Assembly (NCBI GenBank): GCA_024364805.1
Contig: CM044495.1
Span: forward strand, 131,674,028-131,738,027
Reading direction: 5' to 3'
Length of the DNA: 64,000 nucleotides
Source of the DNA: Euprymna scolopes
Lineage: Eukaryota > Mollusca > Cephalopoda > Sepiida > Sepiolidae
Shown: piece after piece, positions 35,468 through 50,100 of the stretch
How positions within the stretch are numbered: the first letter of the stretch is position 1
Layout of the letters: each line of letters starts with the position of its first letter
Notes under the pieces: generated by a model
What the model saw: the letters and a program-made list of their open reading frames with translations, nothing else
Database searches by the model: none
What the model was told of the DNA's origin: nothing
Program-made: the position numbers and the translations under genes

Positions 35468-37673
35468 TACATATATGCAACAAGAGTTAAAAAAAACATA
35501 GCATTTAAGGATATAAAGATATCAGGAGAGTACTAATGTTAATGATTGCATTTGTGTAGCCATTAATTATATTTCATCATTTTTAATAGTGGGATTTGTA
35601 AATATCCCAGTGTTGCTTTCTTCATTGAAAGCAAATTTTTGAAAGGTTCAAATACTACGAAATTTAGGAATTCTGGATACGGAATGCTTAACTGTATTGA
35701 TGTATGACAAATCCCTAATCGCGGCAAATATTGATTATTTATGCTACTCACAACATTTTTTCAAACCCCTGTGCACAAGATTCAATATTTCTGTGGCTTC
35801 TCGTCTCTGGTCAATCTAAAAATAGATAAAAGAAATAAATTAAAAAAATTTTTTTTTTAAATATCACTGAATTGTCTATGCTGGCAAATAAGAATTGTTG
35901 TACATTGAAAGTATTTCAGCTAGTTTTGAAAACATACGTAATATATTGGAATATACTTCAAAACAATTCAGACAATAAAAGTAACTTATTGCCTTTGATA
36001 CCAGTTATTGGATTTTTTTACCCTTTATCTGCTGAAAATAACTTAACTTGATTTGAGCCCATAACAATAAATGCTAGGGGATCATAATAGGGATCAAAGT
36101 TCAAAAAAATTTGACCTCGGCGGTTTCTACCAAATTACTCAGACACTTTCTGATCTAAACATTTGAAATTTTACATAAAGGGTATTCAGAGATAGGACAA
36201 GCTTTTTAATTAGTTTGGGTCAGATTTTTAGTTACCAATATATAAATGTATGTATGCTTGCACGTGTGCCTAAAACTTTTGACAGAGGCGACGGATTTTT
36301 ACAAGATCAGTATCGTTTTGAAGTTCGACCTTTACGACGACAAATATCGAAAAATTGGTTAAAAACATTAATATGAACTTCAACTGAGCACTTTTCTACA
36401 GGGGCGGGGGTGCTTTCTTCGCCGATACTTTTGAAAGTCATCCTCTCCTTTCTATTGTCTAGCCTTAATTAAAACCTACATCACTTTCGGTTTGGTGGTG
36501 GTCGTAACAAAAAAGACGTAAGGTTTTTCCCACCCGTTCTTTTCGTCCTTCGCGGTATGGGTTCGAGCCTGCCTTTCTACTACCACTTTCTTTTTTTGCT
36601 CAACACACACACATTCAACACCGGGCTGAAATGCTAGTATATCTATAAAAGTGAAAATGTCTGTGTGTGTGCGCGCGCGCGCATGCACGCACATGTCTGC
36701 GTGTGTACATTTCCCTACCATATAACTGTCAATTTTCGGTCTACAGACTTGAAATTTGGCATACGGGGTATTGAGATTTGGGAAAATCTTATTAATCAGG
36801 TTTCGGCCAGAAATTTTTCTGTTAAGAGGTCAAAGTTCAACGATTTGACCTTTGAGAACTCTACCAAATTCCTCCGCCAATTTTAGGTCTAAACATTTGA
36901 AATTTTAGATATAGGTTACTTGGACATGGATGTAACTTTATAATTTGATTTGAGCCCAAAACAGTAAATATTAAGGAGTCAAAATTGGGTCAAAGTTAAA
37001 AAAAATTTGATCTCTGTGGTCTCTAACAAATAACTCAGCTAATTTTTGGTCTAAACATTTGAAATTTTACATAAAAGGTATTCAGACATATGGCAAGCTT
37101 TTTAATCAGTTTTTTGCTGAAAATTTGGCTCCCACAGAGTCAAAGTTAAAAAGATTTTACCTTTGCGGTCTCTAGCAAACTATCCAGTCAATTTTGGGTC
37201 TAAACATTTTAAATTTTACATAAAGGGTATTCAGACTTTCAGCAAGCTTTGTAATCAGTTTTTGGCCAAAAATTTGGCTGCCAAGAAGTCAAAGTTGAAA
37301 GAGTTGACCTTTGCAAACTCTACCAAAATCCACCGCCAGTTTTGGGCCTAAGCACTTAAAATTTTAGATGTAGGTTACTTGGATATGGGTCAGACATTTT
37401 AATTTGAATTGGAGCCCAAAACAATAAATGTTAAGGGGTTAAAATTAGGGCCAAAGTACAAGAAAATTTGACTTCTGCGGTCTCTAGCAACTTTTCTCTA
37501 TGATAGTTAAGGAATCCTATTATATAGAAAGGCATTACCATACATATGCACACTTTTTTATATATACATATGCATATAAAGTTATGAACAGTACATAGGG
37601 CCCAAGCAAAGCCAGGCTGAACTGCTAGTAAATATATAAAAATGAATTTCAATAATTCTTAATTAAAATTAGA

Positions 37674-37737
<64 letters not shown>

Positions 37738-40700
37738 CCAAAAAACTTTTCAATGATTATTAAATAAAAAAAATAAAAAAATCGAAAAACATAAAAAGAG
37801 TACATGTACAGGGGAGAAAAAAGTGAAGGAACCGATTTATCAGTCACCACTTCTGGTAGCGTTACACTAGAAGTTAGGAAGTACATTAGCTAAGTATAAC
37901 CAAATTTGATGACTATCTTGGGAAAGAATTTTGATAAGATTTCCTGTTGTTGCCAGGCATCAATCTTTTTATTATAGAACCCTCACTAGCCATTGCACAT
38001 CAAATGTTTTAGATGGTGAAAGGGAAGGTGAATAGGAGAAGAAAACAGAAACACTAAGATCAAAGTGTAATATCTGTTCTGATACTATATTTCATATTGC
38101 TGTCCTTGACCAGTGAAGGAGAAAGCATTCTGGACCAACGCAATATTTATTTTTGTCCCAATCCAAATTACTACTTTGAGGAACTTGAATACTCTCATCC
38201 GATCAAAAACTGCCCTCCTGGGAAGGCAAGTAAATAAGCACCCAGAATATGTGCAACCCCTGTCCCCCCCCCCCCCAAAAAAAAAAAAACTGTCAGAGAA
38301 GGAGAAGAAAAAAAAGAAAAAGTACAATGTATCAACAGTGACCCCACAGATAATGGATCATCTAGTATCAAATAATGATAGCAACATTTTTCAGAAAGAA
38401 ATTGATAAAGGTTAAAAAGAAATGCATTAACCGGTTGATGAGTGAGCATCAAGCAAAGGTCCATATCACTTTTATTGGTACCAAAACCACTCATAGAAGA
38501 TCCAACAGCATATAGACCACAGTCTGAAAGGAAAAGGAGTAATAAAAAAAAAAAACATTAATATGAGAGGAAATTTAATAGTGTTTTTACATCACAATCA
38601 CATTTTTTTTTTTTTTTTTTTTAAGATTTGAATTTCGACTTAGGTTGTCAATTATTTAAAAAGAGTAGTTTTTGCTTTATTTTTTTTTTTTTTTTAATTT
38701 AAAACTAGCATGGGTACCTTGCATTGACTAGGGGGTGAGATACAGATAACTAAAACAAATTAAAAAGGTAAAAAAAAAAAAATAAAAAGACGTCTACACT
38801 ATCAGAACAAAATTTCGGAAATCAATATTGAATTTCACATGCAAACAATGATACCTTCATGTTCCTCATATTTTTAAGATGATTATATCCAAAAATTACG
38901 AAAATCAATAAGATAAAAAATTATTTATTAAAGAAAATAGAATTCTGAAGAAAATGATTGCATTTGCTAATAAAGGACACATAGAGTTCATATGGTAATT
39001 ATTAAGAAGTAAGTTTGTACTAAGATCTTGAATAGTGAAGTCCATGTGCCAATGGTGATTGCCTGAGACTATGGGCAGATTTCATTTACACCCCAAGAGA
39101 GAAGCTTGGTGGTTGATCGAGTGACATGGGTTAATCACACATCTCTACCATCTTACAGCTAACTAATTGGAAAGCTCAAATGCAATTCTTTATATAATAA
39201 CTGGTAACAGATACGCAGCTGCATGAGAGATTTTCTGGTTGGTGAAATCTGAAACATAAGTATTTACTCCAATCGGTACCAAGCTTTCAAGTCAAGCAAA
39301 TATTTCAATCATCATTCTGTAGCTGTCGCCATCATTGTCATTGTAGTATGAACAGCTATGAATACTTTTGCATATTTACAAAACTCTTGAAGATATGCAT
39401 AAGACCGTTTTCACCATTAATCTGATCGACCGCTGATAAGGCCACAGCAATCTTTGAAATATATCAATATGACCAATCAAATTATCACAGTAGCATGGAG
39501 ACCCAACGTTGTCCAGGATTGAATGAGGATCAATGAACGTTCCACACTTCCAATACTTTTGTAATTAAAAAAAAAAATAAAAAAAAAAATAAAATAAAAT
39601 CGGTGAAATTGCATTTTTTTTTTAACCAAATCGATTAATTGGCTGCTCTAGTCGATGACCCACCATGGTGCATAGAGTGGAAGCTTTACATGCCCCCCCC
39701 CCATAGTGATTTAGTTTACAGTGCACTGTAGAGAACCTACTGTTGATTTTATAAAATTATTTTAATATGATGGCTTGAATTAAAATTTAAAATGCAAAAG
39801 TTAAATATCATTGTTCAATTGTGCTCTCACGAGAAACATTCATTTCGCGCCTTTGTCTTATCAAAAAACTTTGATTTTAAACACCAGGCTTTTCTGCTTG
39901 TACAGTGGTAAAATTTATTAAATGCACTAGTGATGTTAGGCTGTACAAGGGTGTTAACTGGTCAAGATCAAACTGTTCCTTCTTGAATCAGATTTTTTCG
40001 ATTAGCAATTTTTGATGCTTAGAGAGACATTCTGATACAAAACCTATCTAAGAACACACCCTGACACAAAGTACATTTGTGTGAACTTAAAAAAAAAATC
40101 TGCTTAGTTGTTTCGGAGTCCATAAGGATTGAACTTACATACAGACAAAGTGCTTTTTACATATAATTAGAGATAATATCCATAAATGCATCATGCCATT
40201 ACAAATGGCTGAGAATTCTCGGGGTGGGGGTATAATAACTCACAAAAACTGGAAGAATCTTCATAAAGCTTAGTATCATTATATCTTGACTTTAATCTTT
40301 GTAAGGGGACATAAATGTGCTGTAAAACTATTGCTTGGTGGAATTAATTTCACTTGTCCCAGGACAAGTATTTTTCTAGTATATCTAACAAAGCTACAAA
40401 CAAAAAGCTTAATCAAATATGGTTTAATGTTAAGTGAAATCAACTTACATGGAAAGACACCTTGAATAATCCCATAAAGAGCATCTCTAAGTTTCATCTT
40501 TCTTCTGTAGACTTCCTCTGCCTGGTGATGCTTGTGAAAATAATCCATCATAGCAGTAGTCACCTGAAAGAAGGACAACAACTTAAAGATGTGATCACAA
40601 AGTATCATTGTTCTTTATAAACATTTTTTTAACTATTTTCATTGAATATAAATCCCTGGTTTTTGCCCAGAATTACTTCCATAAAAAAAAAAAAAAAAAA

Positions 40701-43700
40701 AAATTTGTATCATGACAAAATGAAAATATCATATTCCAAAAATCACATAAATTAATCAAGTAATTTTATTTTTAAAAAGAAAATCATTTTCAAGTGATTA
40801 ATGGGAATTTGTATACATTAAAGAAAAAAGTTTGTAAATTTGGATCGAGTTATCTCCCTTGTGTCTTGAGATTATTTTCAAGATGGCAACGCAAAACAGT
40901 CACCCCCCTCTTTAACTCAAAAAATTTGATTTTCTTAAAACTACTTGATCAATTTACATTTTTTTTGGAATACAATATTTTCTTTCAGTCATGGCTATGT
41001 TCATCATACATATTTTTCTTTGTTTTTTTTAATATAAGGGGAATTATGTACAAAAACCTAAAACTCAAAAAGGGTAATCAAAATAGATAAGGATTTGCAA
41101 AGAATTTTCATATCATTTATTTGTAACAATGTACACTAATAAAAAAAGGATTAGTTTTTTTGACGTGCAGTAAAATTCTTATAAGCTGTTAGTGAAATAT
41201 TGTATTACAATTAAACTTGTATCATTAATTTTTCTTTTGATACATGTCAAGTTAAAAGTCGCTCCAGAATAAGAATTTATGAGATTGATAGATTGTCAGT
41301 TAAATGAAAAAATAGGCACTTGACTAGAATTTCCAACAGAGAAGATAAAAAGAAAAGGTCAACAAGTAACGTACAAGCGATAAGAGTTAGCCTATTTATC
41401 CGCCCAATTTTTCTGTTTTAAAGTATTTTAAAGCACTTTATGCATTTGTTTTTATTCTTAGCTTTGAAGCCTTATAAATTCGATAGATTCAAGATGACGC
41501 CAGATTTTAGTCAATGTGAAACATTGATATCATAGATTTAACTACAAAAATTAAAAAGAAACAGCTAATAATCATCACCAAACAGCCAGAATTTTAAATT
41601 TTAATCAATTGATATATTCTTATTAGCTGTATTTTTGGTTTAATTTTCAAGTTGTTAATTTTTTTTTTTTTTTTTTTTAAACACAGGAGTCACCACTTAT
41701 CAAGACCTGAAGGCCACTTGAGGATAAAGGTCAATCTAGGACTACAGTGTAGTAATAATCATTAGTGGTTGAAATTGGTATGGTATAATTTGATAATTGA
41801 AGGGAACGGCTCAACAAGAACTTGTTTATATTGGACTTAAAGAAAACCCTGTTGTAGTCAGCGGAACAGTTCCACAGAAATGTAGTTCTAGGAAAAAGTT
41901 TTGTTCGTGGAATTTGCATTTAGGCACAGATAGGGGGTGGGGTAAAATTGTTGATAGTGGTGGTAGCTAGAGGAGTGCTTTTCATGAAAGTTAGGCAAGG
42001 GAGGGGGACAATAGATTGAGCTCACACAAGCTTCTATCATAAAAATAACGATAGAGCAGAGGCAGGCTTGCAATGTCTCCTCTGTGGGAAAGAGGTTGCA
42101 GGAAAGAGAAAAGGATATCACCTACTAGGTTTCGAAGCCAGTTTTGAACTATCAAGGCAAGATAGCATGTTCCGAAGTGTGGCAACAATACTCCATTTTA
42201 GGATATATCTGGCTTTTATATAGGTAGAGGATTGTATCGGGAATGAGATACCTTCTGGAGCAGTAGAATGATGCAACCACTTTTCTGGCAACAGATTTGA
42301 TGTAGCTTTTCCATTACAGGTCAGACCTAGAAGCTTGTTAAACAGGGAGCTTATTTGAGATGAGAGCCATTCATATCAATTGGAAGGAGGAGCAGCTATG
42401 TTTTATGGCAAATCAACCGCATGCCAGAAAGCAATTAGTTTGTCAGAATAAAGTTTAGGTTAGTAATAGTTTGCTTAATTTTATTGTTGTCAAACCAATT
42501 TGTTACTTTTTGTTTAATAGGAGTTAGAAATATTGGGGTTTTTTCTCCTAAATACTATTATTTGAGGGGCAGATACTTCTTTGAATAACTGTGCGACGGT
42601 TGTTGCATGATAGCTTTTTCTATGAATGTTCATTTCTTTTTTTGCAGTCAATCAGCATGACTGACTGATTGCAGCAGGTACACAAAAGCCCTATTAGGCA
42701 TGTGTTAGTTATGTCCGATTCTAATTCTACTTAATATGTATCTGTTTTTTTGAGTAGAGTTTCTTACAAGCATATTGTGTCGGGGGTTGTAGTTTGCATT
42801 TTATTTCTTCATAGTTAGGTTTTATACCTCTGCAGTTTTATTGTATTGTTTTATTTTTTCCATTACAATGTGACCTATGGTTTAGTGTCAGGTCTTGTGT
42901 CTTTGAGAATCTTCTGACCTATGAGATTTGTTTGTGGTGTTTAAAGAAATTTTGTTCAATTCCATTTTTTCTAGCGTGCTATACTTGTTGCTTAATTCAG
43001 GCATTACATTTTTAGCTTTTGTTTCTTGTGTCTGGATTAGGATCGTTGATGTGGCTTGTCATGACATTTAGATTTGGATGAGGACTGTTTATACTAAGAT
43101 TTGTTTTTGTATGTTTGTGTGGTTTCCATACAGTAAGATTGTTTTTTTTTTGTTGTTGAGATTTTGTTGGTCTTGATTTCGGTATTTTGTGTTGATTTTT
43201 CTTGCTGTGAGTCTTGTGATGGTGTTAATTGTTGCTCTTGAGTAGGTAGGGCTTTGGGGGTGGAGATTGTTTAGATGGTTGAGTGGAGGTCTGTAGTTCT
43301 TTTATGAAGATTAGGAGCTTGTTTGCCCGTTTTCTTATAAGAAGATCACATTTTTGACAATTAGAATTGAAAGTAGTTTGCAGTAATTGAGTTACTCTTG
43401 AGTAAGGCCAGCTTAGATAGGAAGTCTCAACAATTTTTCAGGCTTCTGGGAAGGAGATGTTCTGGGTGTGTTTAATTTTTTTTACTTCTTTTTTTCCATA
43501 CTTCACAAAATCTTGAGTCAGCTGAATGTTCGCCTTGGCAGTTTATGCATTTCAGTTGTTGTTGGAAGGCAACTTCCTGGTGGTCAGATCCATCCATTCC
43601 ACAATTTTTACATATTTTCCTTGTTACACCAGTTCTCGTGGTACCCAAACTTCTGTCAGTTGTAACATCTAAGTCGATTAGAGATATAGATTTTCACTTT

Positions 43701-43996
43701 AGTTATTATATACCCAATCTTAATTTTGGTTGGATATTTAGGAGATTTAAATGTATGAATGTATGTGTTAGTTTTTATTTCATGATTGTTTTTTTTTTTT
43801 TATAGTGACTTTTTACTTCTGTTACAAGCTGTTTTATTTTAAAGTTTTGTCTGATTTATCTATTGTACAATTATACAGTTTTGGGCTTTTCACCTTTGAT
43901 GTGTTGAGAGATTTATGGGGATACACTTATTTTTATGATGTGTAGTATTTCTTGCATACTTCTTGCTTTTAACTTCTATTATCAAGATATTGTTAG

Positions 43997-44040
<44 letters not shown>

Positions 44041-45190
44041 GTGATCACCACTTATCAAGGCCCGGAAGCCACTCAGGGATAAGGGTTATTGCAAGTACAT
44101 TACGTTAGTGTGGAGTTTTGATTGATTTTGGAGCCACGTTCGCTCCGATATATTTTCTATTATGAAGGATGAGAGTTTGGTGATGGGTCTGTCATCCACC
44201 AACTCAAGAACTATGTATGTTGGATAGTAAGTGGTTATTTCCTCTATTTTGTTATCTGTGTCTATATACGTATCAAATTCTGGATATGGTCTTTCGGCGC
44301 TGTTTTACAATTTGTCACTATGCAGAGGGAGACAACTCTTGTTTATTAAAAGATCCGTTCATTTTTTCATCTCAAAGAATGCATATGTTTAGAGTTTTCC
44401 AAATCTGAAAAAAGTTATATCAAATCAAATTACCGGATTTGAAATCCAAGTTTAATATTTTATTAACATTTCTAAAACAAAGATCCCATGAAGTGTCAAA
44501 CCTTGACATCAATACAAATCCAGGAAAATTACTCTTTAAGTCAACCACCATTTTTTTTATTTATTTATTTATTTGCAACTAGCCTGGGTGGCCGGGTGTT
44601 TAGAGGCATGTGTTGAGCAAAAAAAAAAGGTGCTAGTAGGCAGGCAGGCTCAAACCTGTACGGCAAAGAAGGAAAAGTATGTGAAAAAAAAAAAAAAAAN
44701 NNNNNNNNNNNNNNNNNNNNNNNNNNNNNNNNNNNNNNNNNNNNNNNNNNNNNNNNNNNNNNNNNNNNNNNNNNNNNNNNNNNNNNNNNNNNNNNNNNNN
44801 NNNNNNNNNNNNNNNNNNNNNNNNNNNNNNNNNNNNNNNNNNNNNNNNNNNNNNNNNNNNNNNNNNNNNNNNNNNNNNNNNNNNNNNNNNNNNNNNNNNN
44901 NNNNNNNNNNNNNNNNNNNNNNNNNNNNNNNNNNNNNNNNNNNNNNNNNNNNNNNNNNNNNNNNNNNNNNNNNNNNNNNNNNNNNNNNNNNNNNNNNNNN
45001 NNNNNNNNNNNNNNNNNNNNNNNNNNNNNNNNNNNNNNNNNNNNNNNNNNNNNNNNNNNNNNNNNNNNNNNNNNNNNNNNNNNNNNNNNNNNNNNNNNNN
45101 NNNNNNNNNNNNNNNNNNNNNNNNNNNNNNNNNNNNNNNNNNNNNNNNNNNNNNNNNNNNNNNNNNNNNNNNNNNNNNNNNNNNNNNNNN

Positions 45191-45224
<34 letters not shown>

Positions 45225-47132
45225 ACTACTTCATGTTCAAAAACTTGTCAATAATAAGTGTTAGAAGGATTAGATGAAATAGATTCTGACCCAGAAAACA
45301 ACAATTTTTGTTTCTGTATCAAAAACATCACTCATGAAATGTGAAGACTAAATGTGGCTGCCGAAAGTAAACATAGGATCTACTTTCTACTGTCATTAAA
45401 TTATAACATGGGGTCAAGTTAGTAAGAAACTCTTCGAACCAGAAATAAATGTCCAGTCATGTATTCTGTTCTTCTCCCTTAGATTGTCATAATTTTCGAT
45501 TCTTTCTTCATTTTTGATTAACTGAAAAACTGATATGTTCCTTTAATCGATCCGTTTTGAAAATATTGTTTTTGTTCTCATTCTATCAGCCATGATCGGG
45601 TAGAAGCCTTATGAGAATAACATCCAAACTAAGAACAGTAGTTTGAATGATACAAATGCTCAATAAATATCCGTAGAATCTATATTTCGGATTTTTTTTT
45701 TTTTTTTTTTCCCCCCTTTAGATGAGGATTGATTATTCGGATTATTCAGACCTCCATCTTGGATGTTTTGGATGATGTAACCTCAGATTTTCAAGTCTGT
45801 TTCATTAAACTGGAGTATCTTTACGCCCAACTTAGGAATCTTTACAGAATTTATAACGAAAGCCTTTTTACTTTATTTATAGTGGGAGCTTATCTTTGTT
45901 CGGTTAGTCATGACTGGATAGAAATGTTAAGTAACTTGTAATTGTATTTTTAATATTGTACATACTGAGGATTGGTTCTTCAATCCTTCAGAAGAGTGTC
46001 ACTCAGAACACATTATTACTTAACACTTTTACCGTGGTTCTTTAGAAAAAAAAAAAAATCTGAAAACAAAAAGTTGGTAGATCAATTTACCATGGTTCGT
46101 TATAAAAAAAGAGTTGGTAGATCCATTTATCTAGAATTGTGTTACTTACTTTATCACTCCCCGTCATGTCAAGCATTGGGCCGGGTGAAACTACGTCGCC
46201 TTGATTGTTAAGCCGTTGTCGCTTGAAATTACCAATATTTCCTCCGTCAAGCTGCCTTCTTTAAGTAAACAATACAAAAGAAAAAAAATAAGAGAGAGCA
46301 AGAGACAGAGAGCATGAATATCTTCAATTTTTTTTCATAAAGTTAAAAGTGAATGCAGCAAGAATATTTCATATTATATCTAAATTAAAACCAAATATGG
46401 TGGGGGGGGGGGTCCTAACAGATATGGAACTAGAAGCATAGAAATTTTATTCATAGGTTAAGTTTTCTTTCCAGTTGACACCCACCTCTGATTTGAACTC
46501 AAATTATATATACACACACACACACGATCAAAAGAAAGTGGTGCAATTTCTATGGATTCCTATATCACTAGCCTGGATGCCTGGCGTTGCCCGAGTGCTT
46601 GGAGGTGTGTGTTAAGCAAAAAAAAAAAAAAAAAAAAAAAAAAGTGGTAGTAAGCAAGCCGTCTCTAATCCGTACCAGGAAGGAGGAAAAGTATGTGGAA
46701 AAAAAAAAAAAATCTTCACCATTGCATTCATCGCCAAACCGGAAGTGGCGAAGGTTTAAATTAAGGTTAGTCAATCGAAAAGAGGGGATGACTTCTGAAA
46801 ATATTGGTGAAAAAAGTGAACCCTCCTTGTAGAAAAGTGCCTAGTTGAGGGTTAAGCAATTAATGTTTTTAGGCAATTTTTCGATATTTGTTGTCCGAAG
46901 GGTCGTGCTTCAAAACGATATCGATCTTGTGAAAATCTGTTACTGCTGCCGAAAGTTTTAGGCAGACATATAAACATACATTTACACAGAAAAGTGAGAT
47001 TTATATTATAGACTAGCGAGGATACCCGGCGTTTCCTGGGTGATTAGAGATATGTGTGTGTGTGGGGGGGGGGTGTAAAATCAAAACAAATTGAAGTAAT
47101 AACCCTGTTTAAATTAAAACAATGTTATAACA

Positions 47133-47168
<36 letters not shown>

Positions 47169-50100
47169 CAAACACGATGCAATACGAATGGTCTGGTGGT
47201 GCCCATGTGTTTAAAAAAAAAAAAAAAAAAAGTTTGGGGGAAGAAGGTAAGCTCAAACCCCCCAATCCTTGAGGTGAAAGCGAAAAAAAAAAAGCCTGAT
47301 GACTTAACTAAAAAGTGAATTAGGTCAAACATCAATTCCACAGTTAAGGCTGCGAGGCAGTTTTAGTTTTGTCTTCCCCAAGATGTTGGGTTGGGGTGAA
47401 AACCAGCTCCCCATAAAAAATGGGGATGTCCAACAGCATTGATCAAAAACTGATTTGCTTTGGGCCGAGAACACAAATTCGTTTTCAAAGTTTTGCTTTT
47501 TTATATTGAAAAGCTAAACAAAGACACGGAGATCGAAAAAAATCTCGAAATAGCGTGTACAAATCGGGCAAATTAAAGATAGACACAACTCCCGTTCTTA
47601 ACTCGTAGATATTATGATTTAGGCAGTATATAAAAAGTTTTAAGGAGTAACCCGACCAAGTGCCCCACTGAAAAATGCACACAAACACATTTTCGCTTTT
47701 ACATAATAGACTAGTAGGGGTACCCGGTGTTGCCCAGGTGTTCAGAGCTGGGGGGGGGGGAAAGAATAAGCGAAGTAATAACCTTGTTTAAACTTCTTAA
47801 AAAAATCGAAAAAACCAAATCAAACAAACAAAAAAACACAGCAAACGTAAGACTTCTTTAAAAAAAACATTGGTAAAACAAAAACAAAAGGAAAAATAAA
47901 AAAATGAACGTGTTCTGAAAAACAAAAAATACACAGAAAAAACCTGGTTTCAATATTAAAAGTTTAAAAATTGAAAAAAAAAAATATCTGATAACTGGGA
48001 TTGAACCTGCAATCTTAAAATAATGACGCTGTTACTTTATCCATCGTGCTATGGACGCATGGGCGAATGTAGGTTGGTTTTTATAATATTTAAACAAATT
48101 CAAGGTATAACATCTTTTGCGTGTGTTTAGAAGCCATCTTGTTATGAAGGAACCATTTTTTTCCACCCCTCCCTGGAGAAAAGGGTCTGGTTGAGGATTA
48201 AGGAATGAATGTTTTTGGCCAATTTTTCGATATTTGTTGTCAGAAGGTTCGAGCTTGAAAATGATACCGATCTGGCGAAAATCTATGGCCTCTGTCGAAA
48301 GTTTTTGCGGGACATACAAACACACATTTTCGCTTTTTATATATATATATAACACTGCATGCAAAAAATCGTTTTTGGAATCAGAAAATAATAGGAATAC
48401 TTGATAATGTTCGGGAACGAATGAGAAACTATATCTACTCCCTCCTCCAAATGAGTGATGAGCATAACCAGTACAGATGTGTCATGAAGAGGTACTAGAA
48501 AAATTACCTATCCTTTCAGATTTTTGTTGACATGCCTGTAATTTTAAAATTAAAAACAATTCTAGCAAACCAGAAGAATGCCCAACAGTCTGCAGTAAAT
48601 GATGTTTGTTCAGATTTTGCTTCCTGATGTTAAACTTGGAGTGAAAACAAATTACTTTGGTCATCTCATATATGCGGCCCAACTGTACTATGATTGGAAG
48701 AAAAATTCATCTTTCAATATTTTCAAATAATAATAAAAATAAATTTAAGCCATCTATTTGAATACTTATTTTTGTAGAAGTAAATATTTAAAATAAAAAT
48801 TAGTACCAAACATTTTCTGATTTTCTTAAACAACTGTTTGATTATTTTTAACCAAAACAAAAAGTCATTAATATCAGAAACCAAATGTAACTGGACACTG
48901 TTTTACTACTGTCTTTTGAATCAAGGTCTTCTGGTTTGCAAAAACTTTAAATCTCATAATTTGATAAATATCTATATCAAAGATTACTTTCATCATTCTA
49001 AACTTGAGAATGAGTTTGCCTCTTATTGTTTTATTTCATAATTTGTGGCATGCATGTAATTAACTCATTCAATATTTTTTTTTTAATATAAGAAAATGTT
49101 TTTATCGTACAACTTAAACTAAAATGTCCCAACACACATACACACTTAAGGCTATAGGGTAACTTCCTCTAGCATATTTCAAAATTATTTTGGTCTACAG
49201 TCCTTGTCAAGTCTAGAGATATTTACTCTATATGCTAAATAGATTGAGCTCTCTAGTTGGAAATATATCAATTTTCAATGTATGATTAAAAATTTGAGCT
49301 TTTAATAAAAGGAAAAGTCCTCACAAATGTTTTGTGCAGCAAATAAAAAAGTAATCATAATAGAAGCAATTATTAGATCAAACCAGCTTATCTCCCCTGC
49401 TCCAAAATAACATGAGAAGTGCAATTCATATAGGTTTCATTTAAACAGTCATGGTTCCGGCATTCACCCTGGGTCTGTTGGGCCGGCCCTTTCCAACAAA
49501 TTCACCATTTTCCAAACACTGGCTGACCAAGCACAGTGATTCAAAGCTGCTTCCATAATAGGCGCAAGCCATTTGCGGTTTCAGTGAGGAACTCTGTAAA
49601 GGTGGGAGCCCAGAATAAGTTCAGTGTTCTGCTTCACTGCCCTGAACCAGGTTTTGGGTTGACCACTGCAACGTTTCTTTTAGCCTGGTGGTAGAACAGG
49701 ATTGAGGACTTCATGGATAAAGTCACCTAGATGTCAACGAAGGGTATGGCTGAAGCAGCAAAAGCATCTGGTAAGACATTTTTGGAATGAGTGAACTATT
49801 TAAGCAGTGAACACACTGAATCTTTTTAAGGATTCAGCATAGCATATCAGGTTAGATTTTCTTTATTACTAGTCAAAAAATAAAATAAAATCTATTTGGA
49901 TCATGTAAAAACAATTTGATATGACAAAAATAGATTTAAAATATAGACATTACTGAAATTGTACAGATAAAACAATTGTTTTTGTTTTTTTTTACATATT
50001 GCCTATTAGAGCTACAAGGCTGGAAATCTTATCACTCTAAAATGGTGATTCTTTGATTAAAAAAAATCCCTTAAAATGAGAATTACATCGAATGGCATTT

